Source of the DNA: Polyangium fumosum
GTDB taxonomy: Bacteria; Myxococcota_A; Polyangia; Polyangiales; Polyangiaceae
DNA: 64,000 nt
Direction: 5' to 3'
NCBI RefSeq assembly: GCF_005144585.1
Contig: NZ_SSMQ01000044.1
Location: 1-64,000 of the forward strand
The notes under the pieces were generated by a model, which made no database searches, was not told the DNA's origin, and saw only the letters and a program-made list of their open reading frames with translations. Both the position numbers and the translations under genes were made by a program. Positions 1-8,879 of this stretch are shown here, piece by piece (the stretch's first letter is position 1; the number at the start of each line of letters is the position of its first letter).

Positions 1-3000
1 CGGCGCCAGCGTCGCCGCCCGCGCCGCCGGCACCACCCGCGCCACCGGCGCCACCGGCGCCGCCGGCACCACCGCCGCCGCCTGCGCCGCCCTGGCCCTC
101 GTCCGCGCACGACGCGCTGCAGCCGTCGCCGTCCGCTTGATTGCCGTCGTCGCATTCCTCGACGCCCGATTGCACGGCCCCGTCCCCGCAGCTCGCATTC
201 TCGCACGTCGAGAGGCATGCGTCCGTGTCGTCGTCATTGCCGTCGTCGCACGCCTCGTCCGCCTGCACCACGCCGTCGCCGCACGTCGCCAGCGAGCAGT
301 CGTTCTTGCAGCCGTCCGTGTCGTCGTCATTGCCGTCGTCGCAGGCCTCGACGCCGTCTTCGACAAACCCATCGCCACAGATCGCCTTCTTGCAATCCGA
401 AACGCAGGTGTCCGTGTCGTTCATGTTTGCGTCGTCGCACTCCTCGACGCCCGATTGCACGAACCCGTCGCCGCAGCTCGCCGCGAGGCAGGTGCCGAGG
501 CACGCGTCCGTGTTCGACATGTTGCCGTCGTCGCAGGCCTCGCCCGGCCCGACGACGCCGTCGCCGCAGCCCGGCAGCGAGCAGTTGTTCCGGCAGCCGT
601 CGTCATCGACCGTGTTGCCATCGTCGCAGGCCTCGACGCCCGATTGCACGAACCCATCGCCGCAGCTCGACGCCTTGCAGCCGACGAGGCACGCGTCCGT
701 GTTGTTGCCGTTGCCGTCGTCGCAAGGCTCGACGCCTGCCTGGACGAACCCGTCGCCGCAGCTCGCCTGCACGCATTGATTGAGGCACGCGTCCGTGTTG
801 CTCGCGTTGCCGTCGTCGCATTGCTCGACGCCGGCCTGCATGAAGCCGTCGCCGCAGCTCGCCTGCACGCAGGTGTTCAGGCATGCGTCCGTGTTCGAAA
901 CGTTCCCGTCGTCGCATTGCTCGACGCCGGTCTGGGTTTGACCGTCGCCGCACTTCGCGTTGACGCACGTGTTCAAGCACGTGTCGTTGTTGCTCTGGTT
1001 GCCGTCGTCGCATTGCTCGAAGCCCGCGCGGACGACGCCGTCGCCGCACTTGGCTTGCACACAGGTGTTCAGACAAGCATCCGTGTTCACCACGTTGCCG
1101 TCGTCGCATTGCTCGACGCCGGCCTGCACGACCCCGTCGCCGCATTTCGCGGTCATGCACGAGTTCAGGCAGCCGTCCTCGTTGTTCATGTTGCCGTCGT
1201 CGCACTGCTCGACGCCCATTTGCACGACGCCGTCGCCGCACGTCGGGGCCTTGCACGTGCTCAGGCAGGTGTCATTGTCGTTCTGGTTGCCGTCGTCGCA
1301 CACCTCGACGCCGGCCTGCACGTACCCGTCGCCGCAGCCCGCGTTCTTGCAGCCCATCACGCAGGCATCGGTGTTCACCATGTTGCCGTCGTCGCACTGC
1401 TCGACGCCCGTCTGCACGTACCCGTCGCCGCAGCTCGAGTTCGTGCAAGCGTTCAAGCAGGCGTCGTTGTTCGACGTGTTCCCATCGTCGCATTGCTCGC
1501 CGGCTTGCACGTACCCGTCGCCGCAGGCCGCGGGCTTGCAGGCGTTCGTGCACACGTCGGTGTTCACCATGTTCCCGTCATCGCATTGCTCGACGCCGGC
1601 CTGCACATACCCGTCGCCGCAGGCCGCGGTCTTGCAACCCATGACGCAGCCGTCGGTGTTCGACGCGTTCCCGTCGTCGCACTGCTCGACGCCCGTCCGG
1701 ACGAACCCGTCGCCGCAGGCCGCCGCCATACACGTCGCGAGGCAGGCGTCGGTGTTCGACGCGTTCCCGTCGTCGCATTGCTCCGGACCGTTCGTCATGC
1801 CGTCACCGCAATAAGGCCCGGGGCCCGAGCAGTCGGCCTTGCATTTGCCGTATTGCCCGTTCACCGCCCCGTCGTCACAGGCCTCGCCCGCGCCGAGCGC
1901 CCCGTCGCCGCAGACCGACACCGGCGCGTATTCGTAGGCGCCCATGTCGTACTCGGCGCCGTTCAGCCCGTCGCCGTTCAGCGGCCGGATCGTGCCCTCG
2001 ATGTCCTTGTTCGGCGCGCCCGTCGCCGTGCCCGCATCGATGCAGAAGCTCGACGCCTGGAGCTTCAGGTTGGAGGGCGCCGCGACATAGAGCGGGGTCG
2101 ACGAGATGCAGCCGACGCCCGCGCTCGTCCCCGAATAGTTCGTCGAATTCCCCGACACGTCCGAATACGTCACCGTCACCGACGACGTCCCGCCCCCCAC
2201 CTCCCGGTAGATCCCGTACGGGGTGTTCGTCACGATCGCGTTCTTGATCGTCACCGTCAGCATCGGCGACGACGTGTACGTGTACACGCCGTACGACCCG
2301 TTCTGGTTCAGCGTCGCATTCGTGATCGCGAGCGACACGCTCCCCGCGCCCGACGAATACACGTACACGCCACGATTCGAGTTGTTCCGGATCACCGCGT
2401 TCGTGATCGAGCCGCCACCCGTCCCCGTGTAATACACGCCGTACGAGTTCGTGTGCGCCGTGAACCCTTCGAGCGTCGGCGTCCCTTCCGACACGTGAAT
2501 GCCATACTGCGCGTCCGAGATCGTCACGCCCGACAGCACCGGGTTCGCGGCTCCCTGCCGGAACACGACCCCGTACCATTGCGACGCGCCTGTCGTCGTC
2601 CCCGACAGCGTCACCGGCTGCGCCGCCGTCCCCTTCGAGTTCAGCGTTCCCCGCACGACGAACTCCGTCTCGCTCACGTCGAGCCCCGAGCCCATCACGT
2701 CGCTCGTCGAGAAACGCAGCGTCACGCCAGGATCCAGCGTCAACGTCACCCCGGGCGCCACCGTCAGGTCACCCGCCACCGTGTACGGCGAGCCCGCGAG
2801 GTTCAGCGTCGTGTTCGTCCACAGCACCCCGTGCCACCCGCTCGTCGGATCACTCGTGTACGGCAATGCTCCGATGTCGGTCCCCGCCGCGCTCGCGAAC
2901 CGCGCTGGCGAATTCGACGTCAGCCGCAGGTTCGACGACGACACGTACAGCGGATTCGCCAGAATGCACCCCGTACCCGCGCTCGTCCCCGAATAGTTCG

Positions 3001-3790
3001 TCGAGTTCCCCCACACGTCCGAGTACGTCACCGTCACCGATGACGTCCCGCCCCCCACCTCCCGGTAGATCCCGTACGGGGTGTTCGTCACGATCGAATT
3101 CGTCACCGTCACCGTCAGCGTCGGCGACGACGTGTACGTGTACACGCCGTACGACCCGTTCTGGTTCAGCGTCGAATTCGTGATCGCGAGCGACACGCTC
3201 CCCGCGCCCGACGAATACACGTACACGCCACGATTCGAGTTGTTCCGGATCACCGCGTTCGTGATCGAGCCGCCACCCGTCCCCGTGTAATACACGCCGT
3301 ACGAGTTCGTGTGCGCCGTGAACCCGGAGAGCATGGGCGCGACGTCGGCCACGTGAAACCCGTACTGCGCGTGCTGCACGACGAGCTCCGTCGTCGTGAG
3401 GACGGCCGTCGCCGCGTCGACGACGACGCCGTACCACTGACTCGCGCCCGACGACGTGGAGCGGAAGTTCACCGGGCTCGCCGCGGTCCCCTGCACCTCC
3501 AGCGTGCCGCGGATCGTCATCTCGACCTCGCCGGTATCCTTGCCCGTCATCAGGCCGTCCGACGTGGCGAACTGCACCTCGACGCCGGCCTGGATCGTAA
3601 GCGTCGAGGTCGCGGGGACGACGATGTCGCCCTGCACGATGTAAGGGCTCCCGGCCAAGGTCCAGGTCTGGTTGATGATGTTGCCGCCCGTGACCGTCGT
3701 CGCGGCCTGGGCAGCGCGGGGACACGCGAGCAAAACGATGGCCCATAAAAGGGCGACCCACGGATATACGAGCGCTATCGGGCGCTTCAT
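1..3790 (-). CDS. Exported beta-helix / Myxococcus Cys-rich (DUF4215) repeat protein, 3' end beyond window
   Basis: Start ATG at 3790 follows a clear GGAGGA site. A signal peptide comes first ([11 protein letters not shown]..., cleavage near AQA). Two right-handed beta-helix-like segments of about 286 residues follow, rich in N/T/V and resembling choice-of-anchor or pectate-lyase-type repeats. Then come 19 tandem units of about 30 residues of the form CGDG-x-VQ-x-GVE-x-CDDGN-x-NTDAC-x-C (about 1915 down to 100), the DUF4215/myxo disulfide repeat with four Cys each. The visible end is a Gly/Ala-rich low-complexity stretch (GGAGGAGGAGG), which in this group commonly leads to a C-terminal sorting tail; that part lies outside the window. 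More than 1260 codons are visible without a stop. The role is probably a surface or outer-membrane structural, adhesion or binding protein; the ligand cannot be read from the sequence. Low-complexity antisense frames here are shadows. Confidence 0.9.
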   Translation of the reverse strand, partial: MKRPIALVYPWVALLWAIVLLACPRAAQAATTVTGGNIINQTWTLAGSPYIVQGDIVVPATSTLTIQAGVEVQFATSDGLMTGKDTGEVEMTIRGTLEVQGTAASPVNFRSTSSGASQWYGVVVDAATAVLTTTELVVQHAQYGFHVADVAPMLSGFTAHTNSYGVYYTGTGGGSITNAVIRNNSNRGVYVYSSGAGSVSLAITNSTLNQNGSYGVYTYTSSPTLTVTVTNSIVTNTPYGIYREVGGGTSSVTVTYSDVWGNSTNYSGTSAGTGCILANPLYVSSSNLRLTSNSPARFASAAGTDIGALPYTSDPTSGWHGVLWTNTTLNLAGSPYTVAGDLTVAPGVTLTLDPGVTLRFSTSDVMGSGLDVSETEFVVRGTLNSKGTAAQPVTLSGTTTGASQWYGVVFRQGAANPVLSGVTISDAQYGIHVSEGTPTLEGFTAHTNSYGVYYTGTGGGSITNAVIRNNSNRGVYVYSSGAGSVSLAITNATLNQNGSYGVYTYTSSPMLTVTIKNAIVTNTPYGIYREVGGGTSSVTVTYSDVSGNSTNYSGTSAGVGCISSTPLYVAAPSNLKLQASSFCIDAGTATGAPNKDIEGTIRPLNGDGLNGAEYDMGAYEYAPVSVCGDGALGAGEACDDGAVNGQYGKCKADCSGPGPYCGDGMTNGPEQCDDGNASNTDACLATCMAAACGDGFVRTGVEQCDDGNASNTDGCVMGCKTAACGDGYVQAGVEQCDDGNMVNTDVCTNACKPAACGDGYVQAGEQCDDGNTSNNDACLNACTNSSCGDGYVQTGVEQCDDGNMVNTDACVMGCKNAGCGDGYVQAGVEVCDDGNQNDNDTCLSTCKAPTCGDGVVQMGVEQCDDGNMNNEDGCLNSCMTAKCGDGVVQAGVEQCDDGNVVNTDACLNTCVQAKCGDGVVRAGFEQCDDGNQSNNDTCLNTCVNAKCGDGQTQTGVEQCDDGNVSNTDACLNTCVQASCGDGFMQAGVEQCDDGNASNTDACLNQCVQASCGDGFVQAGVEPCDDGNGNNTDACLVGCKASSCGDGFVQSGVEACDDGNTVDDDGCRNNCSLPGCGDGVVGPGEACDDGNMSNTDACLGTCLAASCGDGFVQSGVEECDDANMNDTDTCVSDCKKAICGDGFVEDGVEACDDGNDDDTDGCKNDCSLATCGDGVVQADEACDDGNDDDTDACLSTCENASCGDGAVQSGVEECDDGNQADGDGCSASCADEGQGGAGGGGGAGGAGGAGGAGGAGGAGGDAGA
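105..1915 (-). repeat. 19 tandem DUF4215 Cys-rich units
   Basis: Units of 90-96 bp, visible on the + strand as recurring ccgtcgtcgcattgctcg blocks. Counted on the minus strand there are 19 CGDG starts. Most units read GVEQCDDGN; one (about 1480-1560) lacks the VE dipeptide. These are protein repeats, not a CRISPR array: no invariant repeat and no unrelated spacers. Confidence 0.9.
2118..2467 (-). repeat. Intragenic duplicated beta-helix segment, copy B
   Basis: About 350 bp that match 2976-3325 at a constant offset of 858 bp (286 codons), with only about a dozen mismatches. It encodes the same string of short beta-helix turns (for example [17 protein letters not shown]) in the exported repeat protein. 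Confidence 0.9.
2976..3325 (-). repeat. Intragenic duplicated beta-helix segment, copy A
   Basis: Partner of 2118-2467. The flanking sequence on both sides is clearly more diverged than the core, so this core has been duplicated recently or kept alike by gene conversion. Confidence 0.9.
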
Positions 3791-3950
3791 GGCTAGCTCC
3801 TCCGCAGAGACGTTCGCGCGGGCGCGGGGCACCTTTCCCCCTCCGGCCCGACGGTGACGCGACGCTACCGCAAGCAGTTCTCCGACTCAACGTCCACTCG
3901 ATCCCTGGCTTGCCTCCGCGCCGCTTCCATGCCCCAATGATCGTCCAGCG

Positions 3951-4994
3951 ATGCGCGCAAACGACGACGAGGAGGCCGGGGAAGAGACCGGCACGTTTGG
4001 TCCCCTTTTCGACAACCGCGGCACGATGGCCGCCCTCGCCACGACCAACGAAAACCTCCCTGCACCCCCGCCCCGCGCCGCGTTCCTCGTCGCCTACGAC
4101 CGGCTCGCCGAGCTCGCCGCCGCCGCGCGAAAGCCCGGGTTCGCCGTCGCGGTCATCGACGCGCGCGCCCGCCTCGCTGGCGCCGTCCTCTGCGAGGCAG
4201 GATCGCCGCTCACCATCGGCCGGCACACGAAGTGCCGCTTGCAAGTGCCTTCGTCCGCCATCTCGCTGCGCCACATGGCCGCCCTCGTCCTCGCCGAGGG
4301 CGGCGCGCCGAAGCTCAAGGTCTGGGACCTCAACACGAAGCTGCCTTTCCGCGCCGAAGACGGGCAGGAGAGCGGCGCGCTCGCCTCCGACGGCCCCACG
4401 TACCTCTCGATCGGCGCGTACGCGCTCTGGTTTTTGCCGTGCTCCCCGGCCGTCAAGTGGCCCGAGCGCGCGGGCGACGCGTGGACCTCGATGCCGCCGC
4501 GCACGTTCGTCGATCGCCGCGCCCCGGCCGCCGCCGACAAACGCGCGGGCGTCGACGCATTGCCCCCGCCGCGCTTGCGGGGCGGCCCGTATCGAGGCCT
4601 CGAAGAGCCCTCGCGCGTCACCACACAAGCCTCACCGCTCCTGCTCGGCGACGACGAAGAGCCCGAGATCGCCTGGGGCACGATCCGCCTGCAGGCCGGC
4701 ATGGCGAAGGCGAAGCGGCGCGTCTCGGCGGAGCGCCTCGAACAAGGCCTGCTCATCGGCCGCTACGAGCGATGTGGCCTCTCCATCGGCGAGATCGACA
4801 GGAACGTCTCCCGCGTGCATTTCCTCCTCGTCCGCATCGGCGCGGACGTGTGGGCCATCGACACGGGCAGCACGAACGGCGTGCGCCGGAACGGCCGCTC
4901 GATCGAGGCCGAGGTCTTGGCGGACGTGGATCGTCTCGAGTTCGGCTCGCGGATGATCCTCGACTGGCACCGGCTCGAGCACCCCGAGGCCTGA
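3951..4994 (+). CDS. Protein with two FHA domains
   Basis: 347 residues with no signal peptide. A forkhead-associated fold is visible twice: residues about 85-165 (LTIGRHTKCRLQVPSSAISLRHM) and about 265-345 (GLLIGRYERCGLSIG, then NVSRVHFLL and DTGSTNGVRRNG). The second copy has the full GR...S..H...TNG set used to bind phospho-Thr peptides; the first lacks the usual S-x-x-H-A core in part (SLRHM). FHA proteins act as readers of Ser/Thr kinase signalling, which myxobacteria use heavily. Neither possible start (ATG 3951 or ATG 4026) has a good ribosome site; 3951 is kept because the frame is open and the longer N-terminus reads as normal protein. Its stop overlaps the start of the next gene (TGATG), so the two are probably co-translated. 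No kinase lies next to it. Confidence 0.85.
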   Translation: MRANDDEEAGEETGTFGPLFDNRGTMAALATTNENLPAPPPRAAFLVAYDRLAELAAAARKPGFAVAVIDARARLAGAVLCEAGSPLTIGRHTKCRLQVPSSAISLRHMAALVLAEGGAPKLKVWDLNTKLPFRAEDGQESGALASDGPTYLSIGAYALWFLPCSPAVKWPERAGDAWTSMPPRTFVDRRAPAAADKRAGVDALPPPRLRGGPYRGLEEPSRVTTQASPLLLGDDEEPEIAWGTIRLQAGMAKAKRRVSAERLEQGLLIGRYERCGLSIGEIDRNVSRVHFLLVRIGADVWAIDTGSTNGVRRNGRSIEAEVLADVDRLEFGSRMILDWHRLEHPEA

Positions 4995-5986
4995 TGCGCC
5001 CCGACCTCTCCGCCGTCCCGATCGTGGACCTCGCCCCGCTCGTGCACGGCGGCCCAGACAAACGCTCCGCGGCACGCGCGATCGACGAGGCTTGCCGCGG
5101 CTCGGGGTTCTTTTACGTCGTGGGCCACGGCGTCGACGAGGCCCTCGCCGCGCGCATCGACGCGCTCTGCCGGGCGTTTTTCGCGCAGGATCTCGATCGA
5201 AAGCTGGAGATTCGTATGGAGAAGGCGGGCCGCGCGTGGCGGGGATATTTCCCCGTCGGCGGGGAGCTCACCTCCGGAAAGCCCGACATCAAAGAGGGCA
5301 TTTATTTCGGCGCCGAGCACGGAGACGACCACCCGCGCGTCCGGGCCGGGCTCCCGCTGCATGGGAACAACCTCTTCCCGGACCTCCCGGGCTTCCGCGA
5401 GGCCGTGCTCGCGTGGATGGCCGAAATGACCCGCCTCGGGCACGTCATCCTCGAAGGAATGGCCCTCGGCCTCGGCCTCCCCGCGTCCTATTTCGCCGAA
5501 CATTATACCGCGGATCCCACGATCCTCTTCCGGGCCTTCCATTACCCGCCTCCACATGACGCGTCCGAGGGCTGGGGCGTCGGAGAGCATACCGATTATG
5601 GGTTGCTCACGATCCTCCGGCAGGACGACGCTGGAGGATTGCAGGTGAAATCGGGCGGCCTCTGGATCGAGGCGCCGCCCGTCCCGGGATCGTTCGTTTG
5701 CAACATCGGCGACATGCTCGATCGAATGACGGGTGGCCAGTATCGATCCACGCCGCACCGCGTCCACAATCGGTCGGGGAGGAATCGGATCAGCTTGCCG
5801 TTTTTCTTCGATCCTGGCTGGGACGCGAAGATCCAGGCGATTGACATGGGCCGTGCGGACGGCCGAGCGGGCGAGCGGTGGGATCACCAGGACGTGCACG
5901 AATTTCGAGGAACGTACGGGCAATGGCTGCTCGGAAAAGTCGCGAAGGTCTTCCCGGAGCTCGGGCGAACGGCGGGTGTGACGTGA
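4994..5986 (+). CDS. Isopenicillin N synthase-like 2-oxoglutarate/Fe(II) dioxygenase
   Basis: 330 residues, the normal size for this soluble family. The DIOX_N region is at the start (IVDLAPLVHGG, GFFYVVGHGV). The jelly-roll core carries the iron triad H199-x-D201 (GEHTDYG) and H255 (STPHRVHN), and the 2-oxoglutarate anchor R265-x-S267 (RISLPFFFDP). The frame continues open upstream across the FHA gene, but the ATG at 4994 overlapping the FHA stop matches the family N-terminus. Likely chemistry is hydroxylation, desaturation or ring closure of a small molecule; the substrate is not readable. It is followed at 6144 by a creatininase-family gene and then a ferritin-like di-iron gene on the same strand, which suggests shared metabolism, though the 157-bp gap to the next gene may hold a separate promoter. 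Confidence 0.9.
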   Translation: MRPDLSAVPIVDLAPLVHGGPDKRSAARAIDEACRGSGFFYVVGHGVDEALAARIDALCRAFFAQDLDRKLEIRMEKAGRAWRGYFPVGGELTSGKPDIKEGIYFGAEHGDDHPRVRAGLPLHGNNLFPDLPGFREAVLAWMAEMTRLGHVILEGMALGLGLPASYFAEHYTADPTILFRAFHYPPPHDASEGWGVGEHTDYGLLTILRQDDAGGLQVKSGGLWIEAPPVPGSFVCNIGDMLDRMTGGQYRSTPHRVHNRSGRNRISLPFFFDPGWDAKIQAIDMGRADGRAGERWDHQDVHEFRGTYGQWLLGKVAKVFPELGRTAGVT

Positions 5987-6143
5987 ATTTCTCCTCGCCT
6001 CCTCCCGATTTCCAGGGCTTCCTGGCCTCCGCCGCGACGAACGTAGAATGCAAGCAGGAGGCCAGGACCGTAAAATTCCTCGTCCTCTCGCGACGTCCCA
6101 GCATTCGTGCTATCCGGTAAGGGCCATCGAGAACCACGACCGC

Positions 6144-6935
6144 ATGCGCGCCCGACGCCCTCACATCGCGGATCTCACGACCCAGACGCTGCAATCCCTG
6201 CTCACGGGGCCCACGCCGCCTGTCGTGCTCGTCCCGGTCGGCTCCGTCGAGCCACACGGCCCGCACCTGCCTCTCGGGACGGACACGATCATCGGCGACG
6301 CCGTGGCGGAGCGCGCGGCCCAGCTCCTCGAAGCGAAGGGGACGGTCGCGCTGGTCGGGCCGAGCGTGCCTTATGGAGTCACGCGTTTCGCCGAGGGGTT
6401 TGCCGGCGCCGTCACGGTCACGGAAGCCGCGCTCATTGCGTTCCTGCGCGCCGTGATCGAGGGTTACTTGCATGCGGGGTTTTCCCATGTTTGCCTGGTT
6501 TCGAATCACCTCGAGCCCGCGCACGATGCCGCGGTGAGGGCCTCCCTCGAGGGCTTGCCCGCGGGGAGCGCCTCCGTCGCCTCGCCGCTCTCGCGCCGGT
6601 GGGCGCGCACGCTCTCCGCGGAGTTCAAGAGCGGCGCCTGCCATGCGGGGCGGTACGAGACGTCCATCCTCCTCGCGGCTGCCCCGGACACCGTCGACGA
6701 AGCCCGCATGGCGGCGCTCCCGGCGCTCACGATCAGCCTCTCGGACGGCATCCGTCAGGGCAAAACGAGCTTTCTCGCCATGGGTATCACGGACGCGTAT
6801 ACGGGCGCGCCGGCCGAGGCCACGGCCGAAGAGGGGCGCGATTCGATCGAGCGCCTCGCGACGATGGTCGTGGGCGAAGTGGAAGACGGCCTCGCTGCGA
6901 AGGCCCTCCGGGGTGAAGCTTCGCGGAGTGCATGA
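6144..6935 (+). CDS. Creatininase-family amidohydrolase
   Basis: 263 residues from ATG 6144; an in-frame GTG/ATG extension to 6048 is open but reads as noise. The creatininase metal-site motifs are present in order: GSVEPHGPHLPLGTDT (E, H and D ligands), SNHLEPAH in place of the usual NGHGGN loop, and GACHAGRYETS (H and E ligands). Members hydrolyse cyclic or linear amides: creatininase, the formamide hydrolase ArfB, the mycofactocin protease MftE. The altered NHLEPAH loop argues against true creatininase. It lies between an iron oxygenase (4994-5986) and a ferritin-like di-iron protein, 17 bp upstream of the latter, so those two are almost surely in one operon. No mycofactocin peptide or radical SAM gene is nearby, so a MftE role is unlikely. 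Confidence 0.85.
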   Translation: MRARRPHIADLTTQTLQSLLTGPTPPVVLVPVGSVEPHGPHLPLGTDTIIGDAVAERAAQLLEAKGTVALVGPSVPYGVTRFAEGFAGAVTVTEAALIAFLRAVIEGYLHAGFSHVCLVSNHLEPAHDAAVRASLEGLPAGSASVASPLSRRWARTLSAEFKSGACHAGRYETSILLAAAPDTVDEARMAALPALTISLSDGIRQGKTSFLAMGITDAYTGAPAEATAEEGRDSIERLATMVVGEVEDGLAAKALRGEASRSA

Positions 6936-6952
6936 AATAACAAGGGGGGGAA

Positions 6953-7723
6953 ATGACGAAAGCACAGGAGACCGGCGGCGACGACCGCTGGCGGCGGACG
7001 CTCGTCCAGATGATGCAGGGGCAGGCCTACCGCGAGCTCGCAGCGGTGCACCTCTTCGGCCATGGCCTCCAATTCGTCCCGGAGATGCGCTGGCTCAAGC
7101 TCTTCACCTGGCACATCCGCGAGGAGCTCGAGCACTACGAGGCCGTGGCGCGCATGTACCATGATTTCACGGGCGAGAGCATCGAGCCCGTCGTGAATGG
7201 GCGCCTCGCCGCGCGCCCCGTGCCCCTCGCCGCGAGCTTTTACGAGCTCGCGATGGCGCAGTTCCTTTACGACCGCGGCGGCTTCTGGCAGCTCCGCGAG
7301 TACGAGGAATGCAGCTTCGAGCCGTACCGCAAGGTGGTCCGCAAGATCGTCGAGGAGGAGCGTGGACACCAGGCGCTCGGCGAGCGGCTCGTCGTGGAGC
7401 TGTCGCTCACGGGGCGATTCGACGCGGACAAACAGCGGCTCTTCGAGCGATGGCTCCGGCAGGGGCTGCTCTCGTTCGGCCGGCCGGACAGCGAGGGGGC
7501 GCGATACGCGGTCGCGATGGGGTTCAAAAAGCGTGATCCGGCGGCCGTGATGCAAGACTTCCTCGACGACATCACCTCGGCCATGCGCTTGTGCGGCCTC
7601 GTGCTTCCGTCGCTCGCCACGCTCGGGATCGAGGGCCCCGAAAAGGTGCACGCGGCGCCGACGTCGGGGCCCGAGAGCGCGCTGCCGCACACCGAGCGCA
7701 GCGCGGGCCAGTCCGCCGCGTAG
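6953..7723 (+). CDS. Ferritin-like di-iron protein, PaaA/PaaC-like
   Basis: 256 residues; start ATG 6953 preceded by a strong AAGGGGGG site. Largely helical with the carboxylate/His pattern of the ferritin-like superfamily: EELEHYEAVARMY near residue 63 and VEEERGHQALGERLV near 137, with REL...H earlier. The middle (LAMAQFLYDRGGFWQL) resembles the phenylacetyl-CoA epoxidase subunits PaaA/PaaC. The catalytic type would activate O2 at a di-iron centre. No paaB/D/E reductase genes are close, so a complete phenylacetyl-CoA epoxidase is not encoded here. The low-complexity tail (after about residue 225) looks disordered. It shares an operon with the creatininase-like gene 17 bp upstream. Confidence 0.75.
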   Translation: MTKAQETGGDDRWRRTLVQMMQGQAYRELAAVHLFGHGLQFVPEMRWLKLFTWHIREELEHYEAVARMYHDFTGESIEPVVNGRLAARPVPLAASFYELAMAQFLYDRGGFWQLREYEECSFEPYRKVVRKIVEEERGHQALGERLVVELSLTGRFDADKQRLFERWLRQGLLSFGRPDSEGARYAVAMGFKKRDPAAVMQDFLDDITSAMRLCGLVLPSLATLGIEGPEKVHAAPTSGPESALPHTERSAGQSAA

Positions 7724-7931
7724 CGCGATTCCCTCCCCCATTTCCTCTCCCCTTGGGGATGGCGGTCGTCCCCGCCCCTGTCTGCGCGATTCCGCGCGCG
7801 CCGAAAACCCCAATACCATTCGCCCGCGGCATGCGAAGGCCTCCACCGAGGACGGCGTTCGGCCGGGCAAAACCAATAAACCAAATGCGCGATGTTCGGG
7901 CACGCGCGAAAGGGCAAGCCTCTCGCGCAAC

Positions 7932-8153
7932 GTGGGGCGCGTCCGCCGCATCATCCTTTGCGTGCTCGGACCCGTCTCCTTGTCGATCGTGGCAGGCTCC
8001 GCTCCAGCGGCGAACACGATCGACGGCCGTCCGGCGTCGCGCGGCGTCGCATTCGCGGGTACGTCCACGTGCGCGACTCCGAATGCCGCGTCGAATGGAG
8101 AGGTGGTAATAAAAATCTCCAGCGCGGCTTGCTTGTCCGAGGTCGCTTGGTAA
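7932..8153 (+). CDS. Possible small exported peptide (doubtful)
   Basis: 73 codons from GTG 7932. The first 26 residues look like a Sec signal (MGRVRRIILCVLGPVSLSIV, then AGSAPA), followed by a 47-residue tail with two Cys. There is no clear ribosome site and no family recognised; codon use is only mildly GC3-biased at the end. It may be the broken 5' part of a longer exported protein or chance. Confidence 0.25.
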   Translation: MGRVRRIILCVLGPVSLSIVAGSAPAANTIDGRPASRGVAFAGTSTCATPNAASNGEVVIKISSAACLSEVAW

Positions 8154-8226
8154 TATTTCATTCATAGGAGCTGCCGACGATGAGGCGCTCCTCGTTGACG
8201 CAATTCGCTTCGGATCGGAGCGCCCC

Positions 8227-8251
8227 GTGGAGCTGCAGCACGCAGCTCCAC
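8227..8251. repeat. Perfect 10-bp inverted repeat, 5-nt loop
   Basis: GTGGAGCTGC (8227-8236) pairs exactly with GCAGCTCCAC (8242-8251). It sits about 66 bp before the start of the small exported protein at 8317 and has no T-tract, so it is more like an mRNA leader hairpin or an operator than a terminator. Confidence 0.55.
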
Positions 8252-8316
8252 GAAGGCGAGCCAAGTAGTACGAGCTAACGACACACCTGCTTCGATACGG
8301 GGGAAAGAAACACACC

Positions 8317-8754
8317 ATGAAGAAGCTGCTTTCGTTTGCGTTCGCCGCCGCGATGATCGTGCCCTCCAGCGCCGCCATGGCCCTCACGGAGGGAGCCGCG
8401 TTCGAGGTCTACGTCAACGACGACTTCGCGGGGACGATCTATCCCTACCTCTACAAGGACGCGGGGAAGGCGTGCCTTTACGTGTCCGAGTGGTACAACC
8501 AGGGCTACCTCATCAGCGAGGAGTGCGACTTCCTCGAGCGCAAGACGAAGGGCTACCTGAGCTGCCTCGGCAACAGCTACATCAACTTCCCGACCACGAT
8601 CGCGAGCGACGTGTATTGCCGTGGCTTCAATGACTGGGGCCTCTCGCTCCAGATCGAATACATGCACGTGGGCGAGCATTACGACGGGTTTGCCGGCGTC
8701 GTGAAGTACGCGGGTTACCCGTACGTCAACACGATCGAAGCCTGGGAGTACTGA
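8317..8754 (+). CDS. Small secreted four-Cys protein of unknown function
   Basis: 145 residues, ATG 8317 behind a GGGGGAAAG site. Signal peptide MKKLLSFAFAAAMIVPSSAAMA with likely cleavage before LTEG. The mature part is about 123 residues, aromatic and acidic, with exactly four Cys (KACLY, EECDF, LSCLG, VYCRG), compatible with two disulfides in the periplasm or outside. No known domain was recognised. It stands alone: a long non-coding leader lies upstream and strong hairpins downstream. Real because of the good signal peptide, even Cys count and clear GC3 codon use. Confidence 0.8.
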   Translation: MKKLLSFAFAAAMIVPSSAAMALTEGAAFEVYVNDDFAGTIYPYLYKDAGKACLYVSEWYNQGYLISEECDFLERKTKGYLSCLGNSYINFPTTIASDVYCRGFNDWGLSLQIEYMHVGEHYDGFAGVVKYAGYPYVNTIEAWEY

Positions 8755-8770
8755 GATCGCATCGCGGTAG

Positions 8771-8833
8771 GGCCGGCACGCCGGCCTGAATCGGCGAACC
8801 ACGGGCGCCGCCGCTCACCACGGCGGCGCCCGT
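8771..8833. terminator. Two strong hairpins after the secreted protein gene
   Basis: GGCCGGC/GCCGGCC at 8771-8786, then a perfect 13-bp stem ACGGGCGCCGCCG (8801-8813) / CGGCGGCGCCCGT (8821-8833) with a 7-nt loop. There is no T-run, so termination is inferred from stem strength and from the position 47 bp behind the stop. Confidence 0.55.
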
Positions 8834-8879
8834 GTCTCTCCGGCCATCACCCTGAAATCATCCTTTTGCCCGACAGGCG

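Larger units (their letters stand above)
7724..8316 (+). other. Intergenic stretch, mostly no confident gene
   Basis: 593 bp between the di-iron gene and a small exported protein. It holds a C-tract hairpin (about 7738-7762), one doubtful small exported ORF (7932-8153) and a perfect hairpin at 8227-8251. Nothing else is supported. Confidence 0.6.

Noticed and set aside
105-1915. Regular repeats resembling a CRISPR array
   Set aside because: Repeat unit varies by codon-level substitution, encodes a Cys-rich domain and has no unique spacers.
137-3043. Very long + strand open frame rich in Arg/Val/Ala opposite the Cys-rich repeats
   Set aside because: It mirrors the repeat DNA of the minus-strand gene, has no domain, signal or ribosome site, and its composition is what GC-rich antisense repeats give.
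6144-7723. A mycofactocin or phenylacetate cluster
   Set aside because: No mycofactocin peptide or radical SAM gene and no paaB/D/E reductase is near; single-family resemblance is not enough.
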